Origin: Endozoicomonas montiporae CL-33
Lineage (GTDB): Bacteria > Pseudomonadota > Gammaproteobacteria > Pseudomonadales > Endozoicomonadaceae
Length of the DNA: 64,000 nucleotides
Assembly: GCF_001583435.1 (NCBI RefSeq)
Contig: NZ_CP013251.1
Location: 3,919,215 to 3,983,214 of the forward strand
Reading direction: 5' to 3'
The notes below the pieces were generated by a model. That model was not told where the DNA came from. It searched no databases and saw only the letters and a program-made list of their open reading frames with translations. The position numbers and the translations under genes are program-made. Below, one piece after another: positions 1-7,910 of the stretch. The first letter of the stretch is position 1. Each line of letters starts with the position of its first letter.

Positions 1-185
1 GTCATGGACTCGCCACGCAGGTGCTTGGCAGAGGATTCGCCCATTACCCAGCGTACCGCGTCGATAATATTGGACTTTCCGCACCCGTTTGGTCCGACCA
101 CACCGCTCATATTGGAGGGGAAATGAACCACCGTCGGGTCCACAAATGATTTGAAACCGGCCAGTTTGATCGATTTTAGACGCAT
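1..185 (-). CDS. smc: Chromosome partition protein SMC, N-terminal 61 residues (runs off left edge)
   Basis: Read on the minus strand from ATG at 185, the product begins [14 protein letters not shown] and contains the Walker A motif GPNGCGKSN followed by [11 protein letters not shown]. This is the canonical ATP-binding head start of SMC condensin subunits, which organise and help segregate the chromosome. Only the N-terminal head is present. The start is supported by AAAGGATAAG just upstream. RecN or RecF would not share the FKSFVDPT...[12 protein letters not shown] pattern. Confidence 0.95.
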   Translation of the reverse strand, partial: MRLKSIKLAGFKSFVDPTVVHFPSNMSGVVGPNGCGKSNIIDAVRWVMGESSAKHLRGESM

Positions 186-522
186 CTTATCCTTTAGCTC
201 ATCGCTTTCGGGGCCACAGTATGCCGTTTATCTTGAAAATGAATTCATCACACGCACTGTCTGTACCTGTACAGGTAGCCTCTCGCGGCCCCCATTCCCT
301 GTCCTCGAGAGTTGCCTGGATCACCTACTGACGTATTGAACGAATTAAATCTGATGGCGTACACAGGCATTAACTGCCTACACCTTAACTACCAGAGTGT
401 ACACAGGATTAGACTAACAGGAAAAGTCGTTAAATCCGAAAAGATAAGACAAGATGATTGAAAAGTAGTTCAGAAGTCGTTGGAAACCGCATCCCTGCAG
501 TCTCTATATAAGCCAATCGTTC
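186..522. other. Intergenic region upstream of smc
   Basis: No coding potential is evident. A 14-bp perfect palindrome, TACCTGTACAGGTA, sits at 264-277, about 80 bp upstream of the smc start. It is not a LexA box because the CTGT/ACAG spacing is wrong. It may be an operator for smc, but no regulator can be named. Confidence 0.4.
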
Positions 523-1779
523 TCAAGGCTCGTCATGAACAGGATGGGAGAAGGTTTCAACGTCAGAATACAGAGTACTGGTGACCTCCATCCGTGTACC
601 TCTGACCATGGGGATAAAGATTTCACCTTCCTTGCTGACATCTCTTCGCCAGAATTTGGTGTCATCCATGTAGGTCGCCTTATGATACTTGCTCAATTCA
701 CCGCGAACCGTGATATCCCCTGGGTCTGTATCATCAATATCGCTGCCTTTAGGCAGTGCATTGACACCGCTGGCTATAACGTCCAGCCATTCGGATTCCA
801 CGCCAGATCGGCCAGCGGCATGTTTGATCGCTGAAAAAGCAAACTTAAGCACCTTAATGAATGAAATATTAAGATCCCTTTCCTTCATCACCAGCCGAAC
901 CTGATCTGCTCCTTTCCAGTACAACAGCTCTGTCTTGCCGACATTCACGCCTTTTTCTGTCGCCCAGTCGATATCGACCGTATCCATGCGAATGAATTTG
1001 CCCTGCTTGTAATAGAGAACCAGAAAGTAGATTTCCGGATCGCCAAACCACTCTTTTGTCTCTCTTAACGTTAATTTGATCACACTGGTGTCTTTTGCCC
1101 ACTTTTTACCATCGGTTGATGTAGGCGTTTCCACATCAGGGGCTGCTTCCATGGAAACGGGCTTCAGCCGGTATACCAGCCTTACGGCATCCTGCTTCAC
1201 ATCTTCAGTTTTTATATATCTGAAATCACAGACTCCCTGACGACAATTTTTACCGTCGGTTACATAGCCAATCTCAGGTACCTTTTCACCCTCGTTGACG
1301 ACTACCTCAGGGTCAGGTCTGACATAGCCCACCAGGGGATTATCTGTTTTACCCAGACGGTAATAACGCCACCTGAGCACAGATGGGTCTGACGGATTGA
1401 TTTCTCCATACATAAAGCATTTAGCAACGCTTTCCACAGCATTCTGTGATTCCTCCAATGCGGGTATTTCACCAATCAGTTGTGGGTAGTGTTTTTTGAC
1501 GGCATCGGGGAATGCTTCGAGAGACAGCTCAAGATATTTGCCAGTACTGCTTCCTTCCTCCATCACTTTCCGGAACTTATCCCCATGGAGATCCAGCCTT
1601 AGTGAGGTAATAAACACATCCTGAGCTCTCGTTAACTCTTTGAACTGATCTTCATCGGACTTCTGCTGGAATGCAGCGCATTCCTCAGGCGTCATTGCCC
1701 AGCCGGGTAAAGACGCCAGTGTTCCAAGTAGTGGTAAAGCAAATAAGCAACTGCGGGAAAAACTAACCATAGCAGGCAT
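523..1779 (-). CDS. Secreted protein of unknown function (418 aa)
   Basis: The N-terminus has a Sec signal peptide: SFSRSC, a hydrophobic core FALPLLGTLASL, then a probable cleavage site at GWA-MT. The mature protein is hydrophilic with mixed alpha/beta character, including repeated Tyr/Trp-rich strands such as YFLVLYYKQG, and ends in a short beta-rich tail. I recognise no family or catalytic motif. It is probably periplasmic or exported. ATG at 1779 is used; a second ATG three codons in (1770) is equally possible. The integrated element lies directly upstream, so its native upstream region was replaced at the att site. Confidence 0.7.
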   Translation of the reverse strand: MPAMVSFSRSCLFALPLLGTLASLPGWAMTPEECAAFQQKSDEDQFKELTRAQDVFITSLRLDLHGDKFRKVMEEGSSTGKYLELSLEAFPDAVKKHYPQLIGEIPALEESQNAVESVAKCFMYGEINPSDPSVLRWRYYRLGKTDNPLVGYVRPDPEVVVNEGEKVPEIGYVTDGKNCRQGVCDFRYIKTEDVKQDAVRLVYRLKPVSMEAAPDVETPTSTDGKKWAKDTSVIKLTLRETKEWFGDPEIYFLVLYYKQGKFIRMDTVDIDWATEKGVNVGKTELLYWKGADQVRLVMKERDLNISFIKVLKFAFSAIKHAAGRSGVESEWLDVIASGVNALPKGSDIDDTDPGDITVRGELSKYHKATYMDDTKFWRRDVSKEGEIFIPMVRGTRMEVTSTLYSDVETFSHPVHDEP

Positions 1780-1822
1780 ACCTGATCGTAGTGATAGGAT
1801 ATAGGGACAAGAGAAAAGAAAG

Positions 1823-1842
1823 AGGCTGACAAGACGTCAGCC
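1823..1842. repeat. Left attachment site (att core, hairpin)
   Basis: The core GGCTGAC-AAGAC-GTCAGCC is a 7-bp stem with a 5-nt loop. On the minus strand it is followed by a T-rich tract. The exact 20-bp copy lies at 12906-12925. This copy probably represents the chromosome-side half of the duplicated insertion site. Confidence 0.8.
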
Positions 1843-1860
1843 CATTAGATTGTAGAACAG

Positions 1861-2177
1861 ATCATTTATATTTTTATTTTTCAGTAACTTATATTAAAAG
1901 CAACATCGTACAGACAAGAACTTAACGAAATAGCTCCCCGCATTGCTCCCCGTTTTTGTCGGACTGTACCGGTAATCCATGGAATAATGATCAGCCAATT
2001 TCAGGCATTACAGATCCTTTGAAATGCCACCATTTACAACTACTCCAGCCCTATACCAACATCTGACAACAATTCCCCTTTGAACAATCCAGCATTACCA
2101 CCAGCCCTGAATGAATGCTGTCGAACTTATCTCCTGCTTTCTGGTCTATTGATTGGTTGGTGCTGGTGTAGGCCGAT
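1861..2177. other. Non-coding left end of the element
   Basis: Apart from the GCTCCCC boxes at 1933-1962, I see no gene in this stretch between the left att repeat and the IS1-family insertion. Confidence 0.5.
1933..1962. repeat. Candidate integrase arm-type sites, left end
   Basis: Two tandem GCTCCCC boxes (starting 1933 and 1945) are followed by GTTT and then TCGG. The same arrangement occurs inside the right end at 12763-12792. Subterminal repeats shared by both ends of an integrated element are typical of arm-type integrase binding sites. The role is inferred. Confidence 0.5.
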
Positions 2178-2185
2178 GATGGTTG

Positions 2186-3040
2186 GGTAGTGGGCCAGAA
2201 CTGTTATATCGCGTGAATATTGACCCCAAACTCAACTTTATTAATCAATAATCCAATAACAATATCGTGCATCTTTTCGAGCTTTGAAAAACAAATTGTC
2301 TTTCTGGCCAACCGTTTAATCCAAGTCCGAAAATTAAGGTTTTTACGCTCTATCTTCTGAGTGTTTGCTTTACCAATAATATGCATGTTTTCATCAAGGT
2401 GTCGCTCATAGGCTCCCCAATCATCGGTGTAAAATTTATTAATACCAAATGGCTTCAGAAGTGTTTTGAGTTCTTTAAAAACTTCATCTTTCCGTTTTCC
2501 GAAAACATAAGCAAGCACGGTATTTGTAGCGTGATCAACAGCATACCAAAGCCAGCGTTGGTTCGATTTATCATGAACATACGACCACTGCTCATCTAGC
2601 TCAGCCTCTTGGCAGACAAGCCCTACATGAATAATTGCATCTGACTTGAGATCAATAGTTTGAATATTTGGGTTGACCTTTACCAGACCGCTTTCTTTTT
2701 TTTTAGAGTCTTTATTACTGTTGTCTTGCTTATTCCGAGTACTTTACTTGTATCCCTGATTCCGCTGCCATTTATTGCCATATCGATGATTTTTTCTTTA
2801 ACGCCAGGCTCACAGGCCTTGTAGCGATATTCAAGCATGAAGGTTTTGATTTCACATTTGTCATTACAGCAATAGTATCGTGGAACATCATGAGTGCTGT
2901 ATCCGAAAGGCCGAACTTGGTTACTGCCACATGTTGTACAGAGGACTTGCGTAAGGCACATTTTTAAACCGCATTTTTCAAAGTTGCCGAATGTCGTATT
3001 TTAGCAGACAGGGCTAGAATCACAGAACTGTGCCACTACC
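2186..3040 (-). mobile_element. IS1-family insertion sequence, 855 bp, with 8-bp target duplication
   Basis: The ends are imperfect inverted repeats beginning GGTAGTGG (17 of 22 positions match). They are flanked by a perfect 8-bp target duplication, GATGGTTG, at 2178-2185 and 3041-3048. Size, duplication length and the two-frame transposase fit the IS1 family. The intact duplication suggests a fairly recent insertion into the non-coding end of the element. Confidence 0.9.
2204..2961 (-). CDS. IS1-family transposase InsA/InsB' made by -1 frameshifting
   Basis: The first frame (2961-2680, 93 aa) is InsA-like: a Cys-rich zinc ribbon (CTTCGS, later CCNDKCEIKT) and a helix-turn-helix near GIRDTSKVLGISKTTVIKTL. 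It ends just after a run of nine A on the coding strand (2704-2696). The overlapping second frame continues leftward to 2204 and carries the InsB catalytic core: WSYVHDKSNQRWLWYAVD, then VFGKRKDEVF, DDWGAYE and RKNLNFRTWIKRLARKT. Moving between them requires exactly a -1 shift, as in IS1. Both frames appear intact, so the transposase is probably functional. Confidence 0.85.
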
Positions 3041-3162
3041 GATGGTTGTTTTGCAGCCGCCCGGAGATGCCGCCAGCATCAACCATCTTATCCACCTTCC
3101 TTACTGACTCGTTGTGTTCAGCCTGCCAGCCCTCAACATATCAGGCATCAATGCTTGTCACT

Positions 3163-3785
3163 GGTTCGAACTCCAAACTTCGAACTTTCCTTCGAACCAC
3201 TATTCGAACCTGTAGTTTTCTGGAGCGTCTGACAATCACTAAAGAACGTTCTCAAAGCCCTATACTAACTGGCCTTTGCTGCCACTGGTTCGCAGTTGGA
3301 AGTGCGAACTTTTGTGCGAACCACTGCGAACCGGTTTGCACTTCAGACTGCAAACTTTTCTGCAAACCATTAGAAAGGTGAATGGGTTGTTCCTGCTGGT
3401 GGCCTGCTGTCTTTACATGGTTATCAAGCTTGGTGACTGTGTTAAAGCAGGTAGTTATGCAGACCACGGACAACACTGTCCGTTTGTATGTAGGCTGGTG
3501 GATCGGATTACTTCAATGCTGCTGACTGTAACCATTGATGGTTAAGAGAGTGCGTAGTTCCATGACTGGTGCGCATTCTCAACTGCGCACTACTCTGCGC
3601 ACCGGCTGCGCATTCCCTTGATTTACCGGGCTTTCAGGCAAACGGTACGAATCCTGAAGTTCGTACTTCTGTTCGTACCTTCATTCGTACCGGCTGCTTA
3701 CTTGGCTCCAGCAATGCCATAAATTGATAAAGGGCAAAAAGTACGCAGTTGAAAGTGCGTACTTTCTTGCGTACCGGCTGCGTAC
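3163..3785. repeat. Array of six hairpin modules with module-specific heptamers
   Basis: Six units share fixed geometry: an inverted heptamer, 8 nt, the heptamer, 5 nt, the heptamer, and usually 3-5 nt and a further heptamer. The heptamer differs between modules but matches within each: TTCGAAC (3163-3210), TGCGAAC (3287-3332), TGCAAAC (3333-3368, no fourth copy), TGCGCAC (3568-3613, fourth copy TGCGCAT), TTCGTAC (3644-3691) and TGCGTAC (3740-3785). All fit TKCRHAC. Modules 2 and 3 abut; modules 4-6 share ACCGGCTGC after the third copy. The zone has no convincing gene and lies downstream of the leftward gene block. Function is unknown; candidates are a replication origin, structured RNAs or protein-binding iterons. 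Confidence 0.85.
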
Positions 3786-3944
3786 TTTTATCATTCGCTA
3801 TGCTTACAGTGGACTCTGTTGTGGGATGGAGCGACACATCGGCAATCATCAGGTTGTGCGGATGCTCACCATCGATGCCCGCAGAGTCCACCTTCTAACA
3901 TTTTCCTACATTCCATCTGTTCGCTAAGCACTGGTTAGGAGGAA

Positions 3945-4005
3945 AGCTTTTATACATTGATGTTTAAAAGCACTCCAAACTTTTGCACATCAATGTGTAA
4001 AAGGC
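3945..4005. repeat. Long imperfect hairpin, loop related to module 1
   Basis: The arm TTTTATACATTGATG (3948-3962) pairs with CATCAATGTGTAAAA (3988-4002) with one G-T wobble. After a small internal loop, AAAAG pairs with CTTTT, leaving a loop with CACTCCAAA. The core CTCCAAAC is identical to the loop of the first heptamer module at 3171-3178. It lies 160 bp beyond the last module and is probably part of the same non-coding zone. Confidence 0.6.
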
Positions 4006-4234
4006 TCTGCTGCTTGAAAAAACTTGAGAGAGTCATGTTTAACGGGAGAGTATTCACGCTGGTTGCTGCCCGTCATTACAGGCCAGTCGAATTTATGGCC
4101 CACCCTGAACTACTTGTCTCAAAGGTTAACATTGCTTAGCAGGCAGGATCGGGGGTCATTGGTTGGCCTACCTCCGGTACTTTCACTCAGGAATGAGTAA
4201 AAGTCAGAGTATCAACAAGGTCAGCCTGTCAGTA

Positions 4235-4462
4235 TCAGCTTGCCCGGTTAATCAATGCCTCTAACTGCTCGATGGACTCCGTGTATTCAATGGTCAACCT
4301 TCTTACTTCCTTCATGAGTCCGTCTAATTCGTCGGCTCTGGCAAGGTCGTCAAGGTCGTTTGTTAGCCTGTAGGCTTGGACGTGATAACCGGCTGCAAAC
4401 TCAAGCCGCTTTCTCAAGCCTTCCAGTTCAACCACTGCTGCATCCAATACTTTGTTTTCCAT
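4235..4462 (-). CDS. Small helical protein of unknown function (75 aa)
   Basis: Starting at ATG 4462, preceded by GAAGGAG with 9-nt spacing, the product is a charged, heptad-rich helix (MENKVLDAAVVELEGLRKRL...EQLEALINRAS). The longer open frame up to 4549 lacks a better start. It is the last gene of the element's leftward gene block. No known family is recognised; a dimeric coiled coil or DNA-accessory role is possible but not shown. Confidence 0.6.
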   Translation of the reverse strand: MENKVLDAAVVELEGLRKRLEFAAGYHVQAYRLTNDLDDLARADELDGLMKEVRRLTIEYTESIEQLEALINRAS

Positions 4463-4561
4463 GTTCCGCTGCTCCTTCATCGTGTACCGTCTTACCGGAC
4501 AAATAAAACCGGGCAATGTACCCGGCTTTGAAAGTGTTGTATTCAACATTTCTCAACATGC

Positions 4562-4801
4562 TTACTGCTGCTTTTGCTGGTGCTGCTCAAAGTCAGCATG
4601 GACTCTGGTCAGTGTATTGAAGGCTCGCCACTTCCTCCCCCTAGGCTTTTTGTATTCGCCCTCGATCTGCAAGCCCTGTTCAGGATCGTTATCCAGTCGG
4701 GTTATCCTTACATGGGTTGCAGGTACTTCCAGATACGCCGCTACAAGGTTGATCACGAACCATTGGTTTTTTATGAATCGGTTTTGAGCGTTGATCAACA
4801 T
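4562..4801 (-). CDS. Small basic protein of unknown function (79 aa)
   Basis: ATG at 4801 follows a near-perfect ribosome site, AGGAGG, with 6-nt spacing. The product has a hydrophobic N-terminal half (WFVINLVAAYLEV) and a basic, Gln-rich C-terminus (KKPRGRKWRAF...QHQQKQQ). It lies directly downstream of the operator-like palindrome at 4833-4905, so it may be independently controlled. No family is recognised. Confidence 0.6.
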   Translation of the reverse strand: MLINAQNRFIKNQWFVINLVAAYLEVPATHVRITRLDNDPEQGLQIEGEYKKPRGRKWRAFNTLTRVHADFEQHQQKQQ

Positions 4802-4832
4802 GATTGTCCTCCTGAAAAATTCAGAAAATATG

Positions 4833-4905
4833 TAGGGTAGGACACCCGAAAATACCCGTTTTAATAAGATGCTTTATTATTTCGGGTATATTCGGGGTAT
4901 CTACC
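4833..4905. promoter_or_regulatory. Paired operator-like motifs between the DUF3987 gene and the next small gene
   Basis: GGTAGGACACCCGAAAATAC (from 4836) and, inverted about 20 bp away, GGTAGATACCCCGAATATAC (ending 4905) form an imperfect pair around an AT-rich spacer. A very similar string lies upstream of the antitoxin gene at 11267-11295. The placement upstream of a start codon suggests a regulatory site. Confidence 0.45.
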
Positions 4906-6477
4906 TTAGCCTTTCTCTTGTTTTTCTTCCTGATCTGCCAGTGCTGCCGGGTTGATATGATATGTCACCATTGCTCGACCTTTCGCACTTTTCCTTTGTT
5001 CTTCCCTGTACACATAACCGTGTGCCTCAAGAATTGCTAAGGCTCGTTCACGCTCTGGTTTTTCGGTTAGCCCCATCCAGCCTTTATCCCTCAACTGATC
5101 ACCCTTGAAAGACAGCGGCAACTTTTCCAATCTGTCGATCAGTATTCTGGCTCCTGCAAATGGGTTGTCTGCCAGTGCGTAAACCCTTTGAGCATGAGTT
5201 TCCAATACATCACACCAGCGTATAGCCATACTTGCAGACTCCTTGCTGATACTTCCTGCTGCCCCGTTCTGGATAACATGAAAGACAAGTGCCAATGCAG
5301 GCATCAATGCGGGAAACTTTCCAAGGTGACTTTCCATTTGCAGGCTGATCCCTTCACTGCTGATACGAGTCATCAGCTTGCAGTACCAGTCGTTGAATAC
5401 TTCCTGTGCCTGATCATCAAACCTCAGCGATAGTTTATCGCCTTCATCATCCTGATACTGAATGTCATTCAGCCTGCGGAACACTTGATAAGCTTTTTCC
5501 TGCAACGCTTTGTTGGGTCTGCGGTCAGTGTGCTTGAACTCTCCGGCATCGGGATACACTAGCAACTGCAATCGCTCAACAAGCCCGTCATCCCCTGAGC
5601 CTTCCCTTTGAGTCATCAGTAACGGGAGTAGTCTCCCCGGTTGAATACCTCCCAGCAATGCAACTGTGTTTGATGGAATGTACACATCATCCCTCGATAC
5701 ACGGTCATAGCTGAATGTACCGTCACCGTTGAATGCTTCCAGCCAGAACGCTCTATCCTGCTGCCGGTCATCACGGTTAAGTCCTGCAATCCATCCTGCA
5801 AGTTCATCACGGAACAATAACAAGCCCCATGGGTTTTCAGACAACAGAATGCCCAGCTTTTCTATCGTGGCATCGTTGATAATGTATCGACGGTTGAGCG
5901 GCTTTTCCGGGTCTGTCGTGTCATCCATAAGCAAAGCTTCTGCTGCCTGCATGTCACCTTTTTTCACCAATGCAGCCGCTTTCTTTTCAGCTTCCTTATT
6001 TGCCATTTGGTTTATTTTTTCTTGTGCCTGGTATCGCTTCAGATCGTCTTTATGTTGCTCTCTGGCTTCCGCTTCCAGTCGGGTTAACGGGTGAGTTGCA
6101 GCTTTGATGACCGGTGTCTTTTTCTGGCTTGGCCTGCCAATACAACAGCCCCACAAGTTCGGGATGATTGCCCAGTCGTCATACTGCTTTGGCTTAACAC
6201 TGACCTTTCGACCAATCAGGCTACCCAGTGCTGATATTGCAGCAACAGCGGCATACTCATAAGGCGCATTGTCCATACGCTGAACAACGTCTGTTAACCA
6301 GCCTGACAATTCATCGGGCAACATATCCGGTGTAATGGGCTTAACAGGTAACAGATCATTCCTGATTGGCTTCAGTTCAGGCCACTCAATAACGGGTTGT
6401 CCTGCTGCCTGCCGGATAGCTTCCTGAATGTTGACGGGGTTCATTACTGTTACTTTCGGGTCGTCACACATTGCCAT
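4906..6477 (-). CDS. DUF3987 family protein, probable replication helicase-like partner of the primase
   Basis: ATG at 6477 follows GGAGG with 8-nt spacing and overlaps the upstream primase stop by 14 bp, giving about 523 aa. The protein matches the DUF3987 pattern: an N-terminal region DMLPDELSGWLTDV, a P-loop-like GRPSQKKTP, then LLLFRDELAGW and a winged-helix-like C-terminus that ends KSAKGRAMVTYHINP. Family members accompany primases on phages and satellites and are thought to act in DNA replication. Nucleotide binding is inferred from GRPSQKKT. Confidence 0.8.
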   Translation of the reverse strand: MAMCDDPKVTVMNPVNIQEAIRQAAGQPVIEWPELKPIRNDLLPVKPITPDMLPDELSGWLTDVVQRMDNAPYEYAAVAAISALGSLIGRKVSVKPKQYDDWAIIPNLWGCCIGRPSQKKTPVIKAATHPLTRLEAEAREQHKDDLKRYQAQEKINQMANKEAEKKAAALVKKGDMQAAEALLMDDTTDPEKPLNRRYIINDATIEKLGILLSENPWGLLLFRDELAGWIAGLNRDDRQQDRAFWLEAFNGDGTFSYDRVSRDDVYIPSNTVALLGGIQPGRLLPLLMTQREGSGDDGLVERLQLLVYPDAGEFKHTDRRPNKALQEKAYQVFRRLNDIQYQDDEGDKLSLRFDDQAQEVFNDWYCKLMTRISSEGISLQMESHLGKFPALMPALALVFHVIQNGAAGSISKESASMAIRWCDVLETHAQRVYALADNPFAGARILIDRLEKLPLSFKGDQLRDKGWMGLTEKPERERALAILEAHGYVYREEQRKSAKGRAMVTYHINPAALADQEEKQEKG

Positions 6478-7465
6478 GCCTAAGCCCTCCATTGGCAAGG
6501 TAGTAATCGGAAAAGTCAGCCCCGTTGCTGCTGTTCTGCATTGCAGGCGGTAGCATGATCAAAGCCCCTACGGACTGCGCAGCTTTCATTGCGTCGGTCA
6601 GTCCGGGGTTGTCTGGTTGGTGGGTGTCGTTGTCGGCTGCAATGATCAACCGGCTATCAGGGTTCTGTTCGCTGGCGATCCGGGCAACGCCTTCAAGGTT
6701 GCCTTTACCCATAGAGGAATAAACCCTTATGGTTTCCCTTTCCATCAGGTACAAGCTTGCCCCTGTTGCCCAGCCTTCACAGATGTACACTGTCCAGCTT
6801 TCATCACCAAAGCGGTGATATACATTCGTCCTCAATCCGTCCTCAAGGCCAAACTTAAAACCATCGGGTTTGATCTTCTCCACGTTCACCAGCTTGTGAC
6901 CTCTGGCAAACAATGGAATCAGTAACAGGTTTCCATCCTGCCTGAGATTCATTGGTGGTAATTGCTTTCGAACCAAGTACGGGTGATTCGGGTCTGCCGG
7001 TAAAGCCTTGCCCAGAATAGACGGCACGGTATCGGCTACCTGCTCCTGTCGTTTCTTTTTCTGTTCGGCCTCCTGTTGCCTTCTGGCTTCCTGCTCCTGC
7101 CGTCTGGCTTCCATGCTGGCAGTTATACGGGCTTGATCTGCAAGGGCTTCAGCTTCATTGCGGTATGACCTGCGCTCAATACCCAGCCACCTTGCAACCT
7201 GATCAACCGCATCAGGAAAACGACACTCCTGCATTTTCATAATCAGGCTAAACCCGTCGCCTGCTCCGCAATGCCTGCAAAAGTAATTGCCGTTGTCTGC
7301 ACTCTTGAACTCGTACCGGTCGCGCCCTCCACAATGAGGGCACGGGATATTGCGCTTACGTGGGTTGACCTCGTTATCAGTCAGCCCACACAGCGATTGA
7401 AGAATACCGTCCCACTGTCCACCAGCGGCAAGCTTTACCTGTTCAGTGAATACCTGTGCTTTCAC
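6464..7465 (-). CDS. P4-alpha-type primase (zinc ribbon plus Toprim), 333 aa
   Basis: A zinc ribbon, CPHCGGRDRY...CRHCGAGDGF, lies at residues 42-70. It is followed by a Lys/Gln/Glu-rich linker and a Toprim domain with VYICEGWATGASL near 227 and LIIAADND near 273. This is the primase half of P4 alpha-like replication proteins; the downstream DUF3987 gene probably supplies the ATPase partner. GTG at 7465 is chosen because GGAGG lies 7 nt upstream; the GTG at 7507 has no such site and would overlap the preceding gene. It likely primes replication of the excised element. Confidence 0.85.
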   Translation of the reverse strand: MKAQVFTEQVKLAAGGQWDGILQSLCGLTDNEVNPRKRNIPCPHCGGRDRYEFKSADNGNYFCRHCGAGDGFSLIMKMQECRFPDAVDQVARWLGIERRSYRNEAEALADQARITASMEARRQEQEARRQQEAEQKKKRQEQVADTVPSILGKALPADPNHPYLVRKQLPPMNLRQDGNLLLIPLFARGHKLVNVEKIKPDGFKFGLEDGLRTNVYHRFGDESWTVYICEGWATGASLYLMERETIRVYSSMGKGNLEGVARIASEQNPDSRLIIAADNDTHQPDNPGLTDAMKAAQSVGALIMLPPAMQNSSNGADFSDYYLANGGLRHGNV

Positions 7466-7484
7466 TGGAAAACCTCCATTGCCT

Positions 7485-7910
7485 TCACTCCGTCCATTCG
7501 TCGTCACAATCTGACGGGAAGTACATGCTGATTCCCTGAGTGACTGCGCATAGTTTCCTGACTGTGGAGTGACAAACCCTTAGTGATAAAGCTTCCTCAC
7601 TGGTTAGCTTTCTGATCTGGCCTTCTGACTCCAGTACCTTTGCGGTTGCGTCCAACTGTTCAGCAATTCGACTCAGCGCAATGATCGGATCATTGGAAGC
7701 ACTGTATAAACGCTCCAAGTCATCGACCTTTTGAATGGTTGGGGTTGCTGGCTGTTCAACAATCACACTCGGCTTTTCAGCTTCAAGCGTGTCATTGCTC
7801 CGATGAAGAACTTCACGGGCTTTTTGTAACCAACGGTTGCCACTGGCAAGGCGGTAAGGGTTTCTGATCCTGAAACGGCGGTTGGTTCCTCTCAGTGCTA
7901 CATTGCTCAT
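7485..7910 (-). CDS. Hypothetical protein of the element (141 aa)
   Basis: ATG at 7910 overlaps the preceding gene's stop as ATGA and follows GGGAGGGGAG, so translation is probably coupled. The N-terminus is basic (NRRFRIRNPYRLASGNRWLQKAREVL) and the C-terminal half is helical, ending in an acidic DCDDEWTE. No known domain is recognised. It lies immediately before the primase. Confidence 0.6.
   Translation of the reverse strand: MSNVALRGTNRRFRIRNPYRLASGNRWLQKAREVLHRSNDTLEAEKPSVIVEQPATPTIQKVDDLERLYSASNDPIIALSRIAEQLDATAKVLESEGQIRKLTSEEALSLRVCHSTVRKLCAVTQGISMYFPSDCDDEWTE

Noticed and set aside
261..277. LexA box upstream of smc
   Set aside because: The CTGT and ACAG half-sites are not separated by the required 8 bp.
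3163..3785. Integron attC sites or a CRISPR array
   Set aside because: The GTT/AAC-like boxes recall attC cores, but spacing is fixed and short, no cassettes or integron integrase are present, and consensus attC cores are not met. CRISPR is excluded because there are no identical repeats with unique spacers and no cas genes.
3252..3891. Small open frames across the hairpin array, e.g. minus-strand frames with QPVRxKVRT-like repeats
   Set aside because: They follow from translating the repeat modules, change frame between modules and lack ribosome sites.
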